Below are positions 18,340 to 27,500 of a stretch of DNA of 64,000 nucleotides, one piece after another. The notes under the pieces were generated by a model, which saw nothing but the letters and a program-made list of their open reading frames with translations, ran no database searches and was not told the origin of the DNA. Each line of letters begins with the position of its first letter. The stretch's first letter is position 1. The DNA comes from Ruegeria sp. THAF57 (lineage in GTDB: Bacteria > Pseudomonadota > Alphaproteobacteria > Rhodobacterales > Rhodobacteraceae), in assembly GCF_903914075.1 (NCBI RefSeq), contig NZ_CAIWNQ010000001.1, positions 1 through 64,000 of the forward strand, in the 5' to 3' direction. Both the position numbers and the translations under genes were made by a program.

Positions 18340-19245
18340 ATGGATAGTAGTAAACCTCAGATCGGTAAGGCCGCGCTCTGGATGACGGGGGCGATTGCGT
18401 CGTTTTCGTCTATGGCAATCGCGGGCCGTGAGTTGAGCGTGACACACGACACGTTTGAAATCATGTTTTACCGCAGCCTTGTTGGAATCATTGTTGTGTC
18501 CTTGGTTCTTACGTTGTCCGGCACGTGGCATCACGTTACCACCAAGCGCATTGGCCTGCATTGTGTGCGAAATGCTATGCATTTCACCGGACAAAACCTG
18601 TGGTTTTATGCCGTTACGGTTATTCCTTTGGCGCAGGTTTTTGCGCTTGAGTTTACGCAACCGATCTGGGTCATTCTTCTGTCTCCTTTGCTACTGGGGG
18701 AAAGGTTGACAACTGTAAGGGTAATGTCGGCACTTATCGGGTTCGCGGGTATCCTGATCGTTGCCCGCCCCGGAGCCGCCCCCCTAAGCACCGGCCTGAT
18801 TACTGCAGCTCTTTCGGCGGTGTTCTTTGCACTGACGACAATATCAACAAAGAAACTAACACAATTCGCCAGTATTGGATGCATCATGTTCTGGCTGACT
18901 GTCATTCAGGCCGTTCTGGGTTTGGCAGCATCCGGAATAGACGGACAGATCGCTTTGCCATCTGCACAAACGGCTCCGTTTTTGCTGTTGGTTGGTCTGG
19001 CGGGGCTGCTTGCCCACTATTGTATAACGAACGCTTTGGCGATTGCTCCGGCGACTGTCGTGGTGCCTTTTGACTTTGCGCGGCTGCCGACAATCGCAAT
19101 CGTCGGCATGATTCTCTATCAAGAACCACTTGACCAATGGACCCTTCTGGGCGCGGCCGTGATCTTCTCAGGTATCTTTATGAATGTTCATGCCGAGAAT
19201 CGTAACCGTTTAGCAACACTCCCCGGGCACCAGCCAAACAAGTAA
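18340..19245 (+). CDS. EamA/DMT family transporter
   Basis: 301 residues with about ten hydrophobic segments in two repeated EamA halves. An internal RPGAAP loop marks the halfway point (residues about 145-150) and FDFARLPTIAIVGMILYQEP is the second conserved EamA block. Such proteins export or import small metabolites; substrate is not predictable. A similar but not identical EamA gene lies beyond the porin gene at 20584. Confidence 0.85.
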   Translation: MDSSKPQIGKAALWMTGAIASFSSMAIAGRELSVTHDTFEIMFYRSLVGIIVVSLVLTLSGTWHHVTTKRIGLHCVRNAMHFTGQNLWFYAVTVIPLAQVFALEFTQPIWVILLSPLLLGERLTTVRVMSALIGFAGILIVARPGAAPLSTGLITAALSAVFFALTTISTKKLTQFASIGCIMFWLTVIQAVLGLAASGIDGQIALPSAQTAPFLLLVGLAGLLAHYCITNALAIAPATVVVPFDFARLPTIAIVGMILYQEPLDQWTLLGAAVIFSGIFMNVHAENRNRLATLPGHQPNK

Positions 19246-19252
19246 CGCACCG

Positions 19253-19340
19253 CCACCTGTTGACGATAAGGTAAGGCATCAGAGAATAACGAGCATCATG
19301 TAGGTGGTCAGCCTTATCCACTCAAGCCCTAGTGCTGACC
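19253..19340 (+). promoter_or_regulatory. Overlapping inverted repeats upstream of the FadL-like gene
   Basis: Three pairings overlap here. CCACCT (19253-19258) pairs with AGGTGG (19302-19307), and GATAAGG (19265-19271) pairs with CCTTATC (19312-19318); the two are interleaved, as in a pseudoknot. GGTCAGC (19306-19312) pairs with GCTGACC (19334-19340) and excludes both. TTGACG at 19260-19265 could also be a -35 box with GAATAA (19284-19289) as -10, in which case only the last hairpin would be transcribed. The gene itself has a strong GGGAGGA ribosome site. Confidence 0.35.
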
Positions 19341-19369
19341 GAACAAGTGACCTTTGAGGGAGGAACTAG

Positions 19370-20500
19370 ATGAAAAAAGCGCTTCTACAGGCGTGCGCTG
19401 TGTGCGTTGGTGCTACTGGGGCCTATGCAGGCGGTTTGGACCGCAGCGGCCAGGGCGTCAACATTCTATTTGAAGAAGGCAATGTTGTTCAGTTGCGGCT
19501 TGGCTATGCTGACCCGGACGTGAGCGGGTCGCAAAATGGCGTTCCGTCCGGCAACGTGGCAAACAGCTTCTTTTCGCCGGGCCTTGCGTACAAGCATTCG
19601 TTCAATGACCGTCTGGATTTTGCGGTCATCTACGACGAGCCGTTCGGTGCGGATGTCAGCTATCCCAGCGCCTATCCGCTGTCGCAAAACCCGCTTGCTA
19701 TTGCTGGCGGACGTAACAACGACGTCCTGCGCGCCGAAGCTGACGTAGACGCAATTACTGCGCTGCTTCGCTACAAGTTCGACGGCGGGTTCAGCGCCAT
19801 TGGTGGTATCCGTGGCCAGCGCGCAGATGCGAGCGTTGCGGTCCCTGCTGCGGCTGGGTATTCGTTTGATCCCGGCGCCGAAGTTGACTTTGGCTATGTT
19901 GTCGGTGTCGCATGGGAACGCCCTGAGATCGCGGCACGTGTCTCGCTGGTCTACAACTCGAAGATCACGCACGACTTCACCGGCACCGAGACCTTCAACT
20001 TGCGCCCACCGCCGGTTCCCGCCCCGCTCGTTTCGGTTTCTTCCGAAACCGAGGTGGAAACACCGCAGTCGGTCAACCTGGACTTCCAGACAGGTGTTGC
20101 ACCCAAGACTCTGGTCTTTGGATCGGTCCGTTGGGTTGACTGGCCGCAGACGGTTCTGGCTCCGCCAAGCTATGTTGCAATCACCGGTTCGAACCTGGTC
20201 GATTACGAAGACGATACCTTCACCTACACGCTGGGCGTAGGTTATCAGTTCTCCGAAGCGTTCTCGGGTGCCGTTTCCGTTGGTTACGAAACTTCGACCG
20301 ACGCCTTGGTCTCGAACCTGGGCCCGACTGACGGGTTCTGGAGCCTTGGTCTGGGCGGCACTTACTCGTTCGAGCAGGCGCAGATTTCGGGCGGTATCCG
20401 CTACACCGACATTGGTGATGCGACGACCACCACTGGCGGTCAGTTCTCGGGCAACTCAGCCTGGAGTGTTGGTCTGCAGTTGACCTACGCTCTGAACTGA
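19370..20500 (+). CDS. FadL/OmpP1-like outer membrane protein
   Basis: 376 residues with a signal peptide (MKKALLQACAVCVGATGAYA, then GGLDRSGQGVNILFEEGN). The mature start matches the FadL/OmpP1/TodX family, whose N-terminus plugs a 14-stranded barrel that takes up hydrophobic molecules. Alternating aromatic and polar strands run to the end (SAWSVGLQLTYALN) with the terminal pattern of barrel proteins. The short SVSSETEVETP insert around residue 220 looks like a loop. Function is probably long-chain fatty acid or hydrophobic-compound uptake. The upstream leader contains overlapping inverted repeats and a strong terminator follows. Confidence 0.85.
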   Translation: MKKALLQACAVCVGATGAYAGGLDRSGQGVNILFEEGNVVQLRLGYADPDVSGSQNGVPSGNVANSFFSPGLAYKHSFNDRLDFAVIYDEPFGADVSYPSAYPLSQNPLAIAGGRNNDVLRAEADVDAITALLRYKFDGGFSAIGGIRGQRADASVAVPAAAGYSFDPGAEVDFGYVVGVAWERPEIAARVSLVYNSKITHDFTGTETFNLRPPPVPAPLVSVSSETEVETPQSVNLDFQTGVAPKTLVFGSVRWVDWPQTVLAPPSYVAITGSNLVDYEDDTFTYTLGVGYQFSEAFSGAVSVGYETSTDALVSNLGPTDGFWSLGLGGTYSFEQAQISGGIRYTDIGDATTTTGGQFSGNSAWSVGLQLTYALN

Positions 20501-20522
20501 TCAAGCGTCAAACGATCTAATC

Positions 20523-20550
20523 AAAGGCCTCGCCAATCGGCGGGGCCTTT
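20523..20550 (+). terminator. Terminator of the FadL-like gene
   Basis: A 12-bp stem (20523-20534 with 20539-20550, one G-T pair) with a 4-base AATC loop, ending in TTTT. It lies 22 bases after the stop codon. Confidence 0.85.
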
Positions 20551-20583
20551 TCGCATGTTTCGGGTCGCGTTTCCTTCGGCTGA

Positions 20584-21495
20584 ATGCGAAACATCAGCAT
20601 GGCACCGCAGAAACGCATATCCACTCAGGCCTGGGCCGAGCTTTTGCTTCTTGGGCTGATCTGGGGCGCGTCCTTTGTTTCTATCAGGATTGCGCTGGAC
20701 ACCATTCCCGTCATGACCTCGGTTCTTCATCGTGTCTTGTGGGCGATGTTGGCACTTTGGATCGTTGTATGGATCAAAGGAACAAAAATCCCGAATAACC
20801 CGCGTATCTGGGGCGCGTTTCTGGTTATGGGGCTTCTGAATAACGCGATACCCTTTACCCTGATGGCATGGGGGCAGTTGCATATCGAAACGGGCCTGAC
20901 CTCGATCCTGAATGCGGCGACAGCGATCTTTGGCGTATTGATCGCGGCCATGTTTTTCAAAGATGAAAAACTGACTCAAGGTCGTGCCCTGGGCGTGGGG
21001 CTGGGCTTTACTGGCGTGGCGATTGCTATTGGGTTAAACAACTTCACCAGTTTCGATCTGCAAAGCGCCGCACAACTGGCGATCATCGCTGGCGCAATCT
21101 CATATGCATTGGCGGGTGCATGGGCCCGAAAGACTTTGTCTAGCCTCCCACCGATTGTTGCGGCAGCGGGAATGCTTACAAGCGCAACCATCGTTATCCT
21201 GCCGATAACGCTTGCAGTTGATGGTGTTCCATCGCTTGCTTTGCCGACCTCAACCTGGCTGGCCATCGGGTACTACGCACTGATTGCTACGGCGGGTGCA
21301 TATCTGTTGTATTACCGCGTACTGGCCATGGCAGGCGCTGGTAACCTATTGCTTGTAACCCTCATAATCCCACCCGTGGCTATTGTTTTGGGCGCAATCC
21401 TTCGGGATGAAACACTGCAGCCTCAGGCCTATGCGGGGTTCGCTGTGCTCGCGCTGGGGCTGCTGATCCTCAACCGCTCATCCACTCCTGATTGA
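20584..21495 (+). CDS. EamA/DMT family transporter
   Basis: 303 residues if the ATG at 20584 is used; the ATG at 20599 is equally possible as neither has a clear ribosome site. Ten predicted membrane spans in two EamA repeats: LLLLGLIWGASFVSIRIAL opens the first and AGAISYALAGAWARKTL lies at the junction. A conserved proline pair (IIPPVAIVLGA) marks the ninth span. It is a metabolite exporter of unknown substrate, related to but distinct from the transporter at 18340. Confidence 0.85.
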   Translation: MRNISMAPQKRISTQAWAELLLLGLIWGASFVSIRIALDTIPVMTSVLHRVLWAMLALWIVVWIKGTKIPNNPRIWGAFLVMGLLNNAIPFTLMAWGQLHIETGLTSILNAATAIFGVLIAAMFFKDEKLTQGRALGVGLGFTGVAIAIGLNNFTSFDLQSAAQLAIIAGAISYALAGAWARKTLSSLPPIVAAAGMLTSATIVILPITLAVDGVPSLALPTSTWLAIGYYALIATAGAYLLYYRVLAMAGAGNLLLVTLIIPPVAIVLGAILRDETLQPQAYAGFAVLALGLLILNRSSTPD

Positions 21496-21544
21496 CGCCG
21501 CCCCCTGCCCCATTTAGCAAGGTCGCAAAAAGGGATAGCGGACC

Positions 21545-22417
21545 ATGATCTACAGCTCGGCAAAAGAGTGGCGCGAGGCGGCAAGAAAGAAAGTGCTGTT
21601 TTTCGGCATGTCGGGTCTTGGCAAGACCTATGTGTCCAATGTCCTGCGCGATTCTGGCGACTGGTTCCACTACTCGATCGATTACCGTATCGGAACGCGA
21701 TACATGGGCGAGTACATCGCAGACAATGCCAAAGCGCAGGCCATGAAAGTGCCGTTTCTGCGCGACCTTCTGCTGTCGGACTCAATCTATATCGGCTCGA
21801 ACATCACGTTTGAAAACCTAACTCCGGTTGCCGCTTATCTGGGCAAACCAGGTGATCCGGCGCTGGGCGGGCTGGAACTGTCAGAATATCGCCGCAGGCA
21901 GGAACAGTTTCGCATGGCCGAGGTTCACGCCCTTTTGGATACGGAATACTTCATCGACCGCGCAGAACGCCTGTATCAGTACCCTCATTTCATTTGCGAC
22001 ACGGGTGGTTCGATCTGTGAGTGGGTTGATCCAAACGACCCTCGTGATCAGGTCCTATCCGAATTGTCACGCCAGACGCTGATGATTTGGCTAAAGGGCG
22101 ACGAGGAACATACAGCCGAGCTGATCCGCCGTTTTGACAAAGCCCCAAAACCAATGTCCTACCAACCCGAGTTTCTGACACAGGTCTGGGAGGATTATTT
22201 GGATGAACATGGGTGCCAGCCCGCGCAAGTTGACCCGGATGCCTTCGTCCGATGGACCTATGCGCGCGCGCTTGCACATCGGCAGCCGCGCTATCAGGCG
22301 ATGGCCGAAAATTGGGGCGTATCCATCAACGCGAAAGACATGCACGACGTCAGAGATGCCTCGGATTTCGACGAGTTGATCGAACGCACCCTTGAGACAC
22401 GCCCAAACCGCGCTTAA
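21545..22417 (+). CDS. P-loop ATPase of unknown role
   Basis: 290 residues. A Walker A motif (FFGMSGLGKTY, about residues 19-29) is close to the N-terminus, as in small nucleotide kinases. A later ICDTGGSICEW may contribute an acidic Walker B-like residue, and LMIWLKGDEEHTAELIRRFDKAPKP resembles the C-terminal part of kinase-like P-loop proteins. From memory this is a conserved hypothetical ATPase in Rhodobacteraceae. It lies 39 bases before metA on the same strand, so a common transcript is likely, but no functional link is evident. Confidence 0.7.
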   Translation: MIYSSAKEWREAARKKVLFFGMSGLGKTYVSNVLRDSGDWFHYSIDYRIGTRYMGEYIADNAKAQAMKVPFLRDLLLSDSIYIGSNITFENLTPVAAYLGKPGDPALGGLELSEYRRRQEQFRMAEVHALLDTEYFIDRAERLYQYPHFICDTGGSICEWVDPNDPRDQVLSELSRQTLMIWLKGDEEHTAELIRRFDKAPKPMSYQPEFLTQVWEDYLDEHGCQPAQVDPDAFVRWTYARALAHRQPRYQAMAENWGVSINAKDMHDVRDASDFDELIERTLETRPNRA

Positions 22418-22456
22418 CTATCGCTCTTACACCATAATTCCAAAGGCTAGCACCTG

Positions 22457-23374
22457 ATGCCAATTAAGATCCCCGCCGACCTGCCCGCATTTGACGTCCT
22501 CACCAACGAAGGCGTCATGGTCATGGCCGAGGATCAGGCTATGCGTCAGGATATTCGCCCCTTGCGCATCGGGCTGTTGAACCTGATGCCCAAGAAAATC
22601 CAGACAGAAAACCAGTTCGCCCGCCTGATCGGCGCGACCCCGTTGCAGATCGACCTGTCGCTGATCCGCATGACTGAGCATCGGACCAAAACCACAGCAG
22701 CCGAACACATGGCCGAGTTTTATCGCCCGTTTCAGGAGGTCAAGGATCAGAAATTCGATGGTCTGATCATCACTGGCGCACCAATCGAACATCTGGAGTT
22801 TCAGGATGTGACGTATTGGGACGAAATCAGCGAAGTATTCGACTGGACACAAACCAACGTACACTCGACCTTTGGCGTTTGCTGGGGTGGGATGGCGATG
22901 ATCAACCACTTCCATGACGTTAAGAAACACATGCTGGACGCTAAGGCGTTCGGGTGCTTCCGGCATCGAAACCTGGATTCGGCCTCGCCGTTTCTTCGAG
23001 GATTTTCAGACGACTGCGTGATTCCAGTCAGCCGATGGACCGAAATGAAACAGGATGAGATTGACAGTGCTGAGGGGCTGAAGACCTTGCTGGGCAGCGA
23101 AGAAGTTGGTCCCTGCCTTGTTGAGGATCCCGCGCACCGCGCAATCTACATTTTCAATCACTTCGAATATGAAAGTGACACGCTAAAGCAGGAATATGAT
23201 CGCGACGTAGCGAGCGGCGCGCCCATCAATGTGCCAAAGAACTACTATCCGGATGACGATCCAAGCCAATCTCCGCAGAACCGGTGGCGTAGCCACGCGC
23301 ATCTGCTCTATGGCAACTGGATCAATGAGATCTATCAGTCGACCCCATTCGATATGAATGCAATTGGCCGTTAA
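22457..23374 (+). CDS. metA: Homoserine O-acyltransferase MetA, acetyl-CoA type by signature
   Basis: 305 residues. It activates homoserine for methionine synthesis. The catalytic triad is in the expected numbering: Cys142 (FGVCWGG), His235 and Glu237 (FNHFEYE). The acyl-donor determinant at position 111 is glutamate ([11 protein letters not shown]), as in Bacillus MetA, which uses acetyl-CoA; E. coli MetA has Gly111 and uses succinyl-CoA. Homology-based pipelines usually call this protein homoserine O-succinyltransferase, but the residue argues for O-acetyltransferase. The 3' end overlaps the next gene by 17 bases. Confidence 0.95.
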   Translation: MPIKIPADLPAFDVLTNEGVMVMAEDQAMRQDIRPLRIGLLNLMPKKIQTENQFARLIGATPLQIDLSLIRMTEHRTKTTAAEHMAEFYRPFQEVKDQKFDGLIITGAPIEHLEFQDVTYWDEISEVFDWTQTNVHSTFGVCWGGMAMINHFHDVKKHMLDAKAFGCFRHRNLDSASPFLRGFSDDCVIPVSRWTEMKQDEIDSAEGLKTLLGSEEVGPCLVEDPAHRAIYIFNHFEYESDTLKQEYDRDVASGAPINVPKNYYPDDDPSQSPQNRWRSHAHLLYGNWINEIYQSTPFDMNAIGR

Positions 23375-24317
23375 AACCGTCATAACCCTCGGGCTGTTCC
23401 TATCCGGCCTTACTCTGTTGACGGTTTGGCGCGCGTCACAAAACGAAGCGCGCGCCGAAGCGTCCTTCCCGCCCGAAGGACAGATTGTCGATGTGGACGG
23501 CATCCCAATCCATGCGGTCGTGATGGGGCAAGGCCCGGACGTTGTTCTGATCCACGGGTCCAGCGGGAATACCCGCGACATGACGTTTGCTCTGGCTCCG
23601 ATTTTGGCTGAAAACTTCCGGGTGATCGTTTTTGACCGCCCCGGCCTTGGCTATAGCGGTAGCTTTAACCCCGACGGGGAAACGATTGAAGAGCAAGCGG
23701 AAATCCTTCAGAAAGCTGCCGCGCTGCTTGGCGCAGACAGACCGATTGTTGCCGGTCAAAGTTACGGCGGTTCAGTCTCGCTTGCCTGGGCTGTTACACG
23801 TCCGGAAAATATCACGGGTTTGGTCCTGATCGCCCCCGCTGCGATCCCGTGGGAAACCCCGCTGGATGGGTTCAACAGGCTCGCGTCAACTTCGGCAGGC
23901 AACACGCTGGCTTTGCCTTTGATCAGCGCATTTGTGCCGGACTGGTACGTAGAAAAAGCGCTTGATCAGGTTTTTGCCCCTCAGTCCGCACCAGACGGCT
24001 ATGCCAGCCACTTTGGGCCCGGCCTGACCATCCGCCGCGCTTCGATGCATGCAAACGCCAAACAGCGCGCAAACCTTCTTGAAGAAATCCGCGCCCTGCA
24101 ACCGCGTTACAAAGACATTTCCGTTCCGACCGAAATCGTGCATGGAACTGCGGACGACACGGTTGGGCTGGATTGGCATTCCGAACGCCTGATTGAACAA
24201 ATCCCCGGCGCCGAATTGATCGAACTGCCGGGAATTGGACACATGCCACAAGTGGTCGCCGCACCCGAAGTGGCCGAAGCCATCGACCGGGCAGCGCAAC
24301 GGGCGGGTTTGCGTTAA
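23358..24317 (+). CDS. Membrane-anchored alpha/beta hydrolase
   Basis: 319 residues. An uncleaved-looking N-terminal hydrophobic segment ([20 protein letters not shown]) is followed by an alpha/beta hydrolase fold: oxyanion motif [11 protein letters not shown], nucleophile elbow [10 protein letters not shown], acid in HGTADDTVG and histidine in GIGHMPQV. The triad is therefore complete. The start codon lies inside metA (17-base overlap), so expression is coupled to methionine synthesis, though no biochemical connection is known. Substrate unknown. Confidence 0.85.
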   Translation: MQLAVKTVITLGLFLSGLTLLTVWRASQNEARAEASFPPEGQIVDVDGIPIHAVVMGQGPDVVLIHGSSGNTRDMTFALAPILAENFRVIVFDRPGLGYSGSFNPDGETIEEQAEILQKAAALLGADRPIVAGQSYGGSVSLAWAVTRPENITGLVLIAPAAIPWETPLDGFNRLASTSAGNTLALPLISAFVPDWYVEKALDQVFAPQSAPDGYASHFGPGLTIRRASMHANAKQRANLLEEIRALQPRYKDISVPTEIVHGTADDTVGLDWHSERLIEQIPGAELIELPGIGHMPQVVAAPEVAEAIDRAAQRAGLR

Positions 24318-24366
24318 AGCCTCGGCTAATCCATAGTAGGAATTGGATTTTATCGAGAGGTAATTC

Positions 24367-25236
24367 ATGGCCCGGTCTGAAAAAGGTTCCATCGAAAAGT
24401 ACTTCCGCAAAGACGCTCCAAAGGACGTTCGATCCGCTATCGAGAAAGCAGACAAGGATGACATCCTGAATCCCAGCTTTCCGTATGACGAGCGAATGAA
24501 GCGCAAAGAATATGAAAAACAGATGGAGGCGTTGCAGATTGAATTAGTCAAGATGCAGTCTTGGGTGAAGGAAACCGAACGCCGGATCGCTATCATTTTC
24601 GAAGGGCGCGACGCGGCGGGCAAAGGCGGCACGATCAAACGCTTTCGGGAAAACCTAAACCCTCGGGGCGCCAGAAACGTTGCCCTTAGCAAACCCTCTG
24701 ATCAAGAACGCAGCCAGTGGTATTTCCAGCGATATATCCCGCACCTGCCCGCAGCCGGCGAAATCGTGTTCTTCGACCGAAGCTGGTATAATCGCGGTGT
24801 CGTCGAGAACGTGTTTGGATTTTGCACCCCGGAAGAACGCGAGAGGTTCTTTCGGCAGGTGTTGCCCCTGGAAACCAGCCTGATCAACGACGGTATTCAT
24901 CTGTTCAAGTTCTGGCTGAATGTAGGACGGGCCGAGCAGCTTAACCGGTTCTTGTCCCGCGAGACTGACCCGTTGAAACAATGGAAACTCAGCCCGATTG
25001 ATATTCAGGGGCTTGGTAAATGGGATGAATACAGCCAGTCGATTTCGGAAACCCTGACACGCAGCCACACCGAACAGTGCCCATGGACCATCGTGCGATC
25101 GGATGACAAGAAACGGGCGCGTCTCGCCGCCATTCGAACGGTCCTGCACGCTCTGGATTATGACGAGAAAGACGTCAAAGCCATAGGCGAGGTCGACACA
25201 AAAATCTGCGGCGGCCCCGAAATTTGGGATTCGTGA
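24367..25236 (+). CDS. ppk2: Polyphosphate kinase 2
   Basis: 289 residues. The PPK2 catalytic core is clear: Walker [14 protein letters not shown] (about residues 76-88), the lid segment with [26 protein letters not shown], and Walker B-like [17 protein letters not shown]2 phosphorylates nucleotides (GDP/ADP) with polyphosphate or runs the reverse reaction. The single-domain form with [12 protein letters not shown] near the C-terminus is typical of class I enzymes. Preceded by GAGAGG. Single gene between the alpha/beta hydrolase and a TetR regulator. Confidence 0.93.
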   Translation: MARSEKGSIEKYFRKDAPKDVRSAIEKADKDDILNPSFPYDERMKRKEYEKQMEALQIELVKMQSWVKETERRIAIIFEGRDAAGKGGTIKRFRENLNPRGARNVALSKPSDQERSQWYFQRYIPHLPAAGEIVFFDRSWYNRGVVENVFGFCTPEERERFFRQVLPLETSLINDGIHLFKFWLNVGRAEQLNRFLSRETDPLKQWKLSPIDIQGLGKWDEYSQSISETLTRSHTEQCPWTIVRSDDKKRARLAAIRTVLHALDYDEKDVKAIGEVDTKICGGPEIWDS

Positions 25237-25339
25237 TGAAATTCACGTGTCTCCAACGCGATAGACATTGGACGAAGCCGCCAACTCGGATTATGTCAAG
25301 TTTCGCCCATTCACGACAACAAAGGCACCTGACCCAGGG

Positions 25340-25954
25340 ATGACGAAACGCGGCTATCACCACGGCAACCTCAAGCAAGCCCTGATCGAGGCCGCTTTAT
25401 CCCTGATCGAGGAAAAAGGCCCAACGGGTTTTACCCTGTCTGAGGCCGCCAAAACCGCCGGAGTGACGCCAGCAGCGGTCTACCGGCACTTTCAGGGCCG
25501 TGAAGACCTGATTGCCGAAGCCGCCAGGCAAGGGTTCGAGATGTTTGCGGACCTCATGCAATATGCCTATGACAAGGGACAGCCATCGGCACTTGCTGCG
25601 TTCGAAGCAACAGGGCGCGCCTATCTTGCCTTTGCGCGCAAGCACCCGGGCCATTACATCGCGATGTTCGAAAGTGGCGTTTCCATCAACCGCACGCCTG
25701 AACTTTCCTTGGCTGCCAACCGGGCAAAAAGCGTATTGGAAAAGGCCGCAGCGGACCTGTCGCAGCACATACCACCGGAAAAACGCCCTCCGGCATCCAT
25801 GTTCAGCGCCCATATCTGGGCCATGAGCCACGGTGTCGTGGAACTTTACGCAAGAAACACAGGTGCAACATCGCCCTTCCCACCCGAAGACTTACTGGAG
25901 TCGGGGATTGGCATTTATCTCAGGGGTTTGGGATTGGTGCCGCAAGACGACTGA
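25340..25954 (+). CDS. TetR/AcrR family regulator
   Basis: 204 residues from the ATG at 25340, chosen because the family domain begins MTKRGYHHGNLKQALIEAAL; a longer frame from a TTG at 25268 is possible. Helix-turn-helix: FTLSEAAKTAGVTPAAVYRHFQGREDL. The C-terminal domain (residues about 85-195) matches the TetR_C_33/WHG type (RAYLAFARKHPGHYIAMFESG). Ligand and targets unknown. Its stop abuts that of the convergent cyclase gene. Confidence 0.85.
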   Translation: MTKRGYHHGNLKQALIEAALSLIEEKGPTGFTLSEAAKTAGVTPAAVYRHFQGREDLIAEAARQGFEMFADLMQYAYDKGQPSALAAFEATGRAYLAFARKHPGHYIAMFESGVSINRTPELSLAANRAKSVLEKAAADLSQHIPPEKRPPASMFSAHIWAMSHGVVELYARNTGATSPFPPEDLLESGIGIYLRGLGLVPQDD

Positions 25955-27013
25955 TCAGAACACCGACCTTGGCTGCGGCATACTTAGGCCCGAGGTGACA
26001 TTGATCAGATCCATTTCCCCCATCCCCTTGATGTCCACACGTCCTAACTCCGAGACCTGGAATTCATCAATCAGGGCGTATTTCATGTCTTCAGGGGCGA
26101 CAATATTCATAGGGTTAGCAAAAACTTGCAGTCGCGAGGCGATGTTTACCGCCGGTCCGAACACGTCGTAGACATATTTCTGAATCCCGACAACAGAGCC
26201 CACTGCAGGCCCCATTCCAAGCCCGATGCGGGCCTGCCATTTATGAGGGTGGCTTTCGTTACGCCGTTCCAGATAACGCAAGAACCTGACCGCACAATGC
26301 GCAACCGCCGTTGCATGATCCGGGGTCGCGTCCGGCATCCCGGACACGGCAAGGTATGCGTCCCCGATTGTTTTAATCCGCTCGCATCCGAATTGCTCGA
26401 CGATCCGATCAAAGGCTGTGAAAATGTCGTTCAACTCGCTCAACGTGACAGTGGGATCTGTTTTCGCCGCGAAATCCGTGAAACCGACGAAATCCAGCAT
26501 GACCACTGAAACCTGATCATAAAGCTGCGGCGTGACAACGCCGAATGTCTTGAACTCCTCATAGACCGCGCGCGGCATCAGGTTCAGCAACAGACGCTCG
26601 ACACGCTCTTTTTCACGCTCCAGCTCTCGCGTGTTGCGCTCGACCATTGTCGAGTAGCTGTCGATCATACTCTCCAACTCGCGGATGCGCGTGATGTTTT
26701 GGTATTCTACAACCAGCAACTGCTCTTCCGAGCCATTGGCCAGCGATACCGACATTGCAAAGACCAACGTCCGACGCTTTGGCTTGATCTGCATTTCAAC
26801 CGAGTATCGCAGACCCGATTGCTTGACGTCCTCCAACTCGCGTTGATCCAGATCGGGGAACACGTCCAGCAACGTCTGCCCTTCGGTGGGCGTGCCGAAC
26901 CACTCAATGAAGGGACCATTATAGAAAACAAACCCAAGGTCCGAGGCGCGCACGACCGCGATTCCTACACCAATTGCCCGCAGCAATTGCTCATTTATCG
27001 CCAGAATGCTCAT
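25955..27013 (-). CDS. PAS-domain class III adenylate cyclase
   Basis: 352 residues. A PAS-like sensor (about 1-110) and a coiled signalling helix (RELESMIDSYSTMVERNTRELEREKERVERLL, 111-142) precede a class III cyclase domain (165-345). All catalytic residues are present: metal-binding Asp174 (LDFVGFT) and Asp218 (TIGDAY), adenine-selecting Lys214 and Asp283, and transition-state Asn290 and Arg294 (PAVNIASR). Lys and Asp at the purine positions predict ATP and hence cAMP as product. The ATG overlaps the stop of the truncated haemoglobin gene upstream (ATGA), so globin and cyclase are co-translated. Confidence 0.9.
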   Translation of the reverse strand: MSILAINEQLLRAIGVGIAVVRASDLGFVFYNGPFIEWFGTPTEGQTLLDVFPDLDQRELEDVKQSGLRYSVEMQIKPKRRTLVFAMSVSLANGSEEQLLVVEYQNITRIRELESMIDSYSTMVERNTRELEREKERVERLLLNLMPRAVYEEFKTFGVVTPQLYDQVSVVMLDFVGFTDFAAKTDPTVTLSELNDIFTAFDRIVEQFGCERIKTIGDAYLAVSGMPDATPDHATAVAHCAVRFLRYLERRNESHPHKWQARIGLGMGPAVGSVVGIQKYVYDVFGPAVNIASRLQVFANPMNIVAPEDMKYALIDEFQVSELGRVDIKGMGEMDLINVTSGLSMPQPRSVF

Positions 27014-27378
27014 GCTGCGTTGCGCGTCACGATGATTGCGCGCTTGGACTCAATGGCATTCAGCGCGATCTTGATATGAGCGTCCTGCATACCGTGCATC
27101 TCCAATGCCTGGCCGAACAAATCCGCCATTTCGTCAAAATCAGCATGCGAAATATTCAGGTGCCGATGAACGGCCTCAATCCTGTCATCGCTGAACGACG
27201 CCGGGCCGCCCACAAGTGAAGATACGAACTTGGTTTGATGATCGATCAGCCGAGGCATGTCTATGTCTTCGAAATGATCTCCGATCTGGTCGGAATCCAA
27301 AGCCATCTCATAGAACGTCATCACGATCCGGCTGATCGTTTTGAAGCCGCCATATCGTTCATAAATCGTCTGACTCAT
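27010..27378 (-). CDS. Group I truncated haemoglobin
   Basis: 122 residues from the ATG at 27378 (weak ribosome site; a longer frame to 27411 exists). Landmarks of HbN-type globins: the N-terminal YERYGGFKTISRIV, B10 tyrosine (Tyr23 in TFYEMAL), E7 Leu44 and E11 Gln48 in PRLIDHQTKF, the GGP turn (SLVGGPASF) and the proximal F8 histidine, His71 in AVHRHLNI. It should bind haem and O2 or NO. It is translationally coupled to a PAS-adenylate cyclase, which suggests gas sensing or NO protection tied to cAMP signalling rather than oxygen storage. Confidence 0.88.
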   Translation of the reverse strand: MSQTIYERYGGFKTISRIVMTFYEMALDSDQIGDHFEDIDMPRLIDHQTKFVSSLVGGPASFSDDRIEAVHRHLNISHADFDEMADLFGQALEMHGMQDAHIKIALNAIESKRAIIVTRNAA

Positions 27379-27500
27379 ACCAAAAACCCAAGTGCCAATT
27401 GGAAACAACACCGCGAGGTTATATCAAAATGGTAGTTTTGTTAACGCTTATAGGGCAAATGACCTCGTTACGTGCAAATGACGCTGAAATCGTTGCGCGC

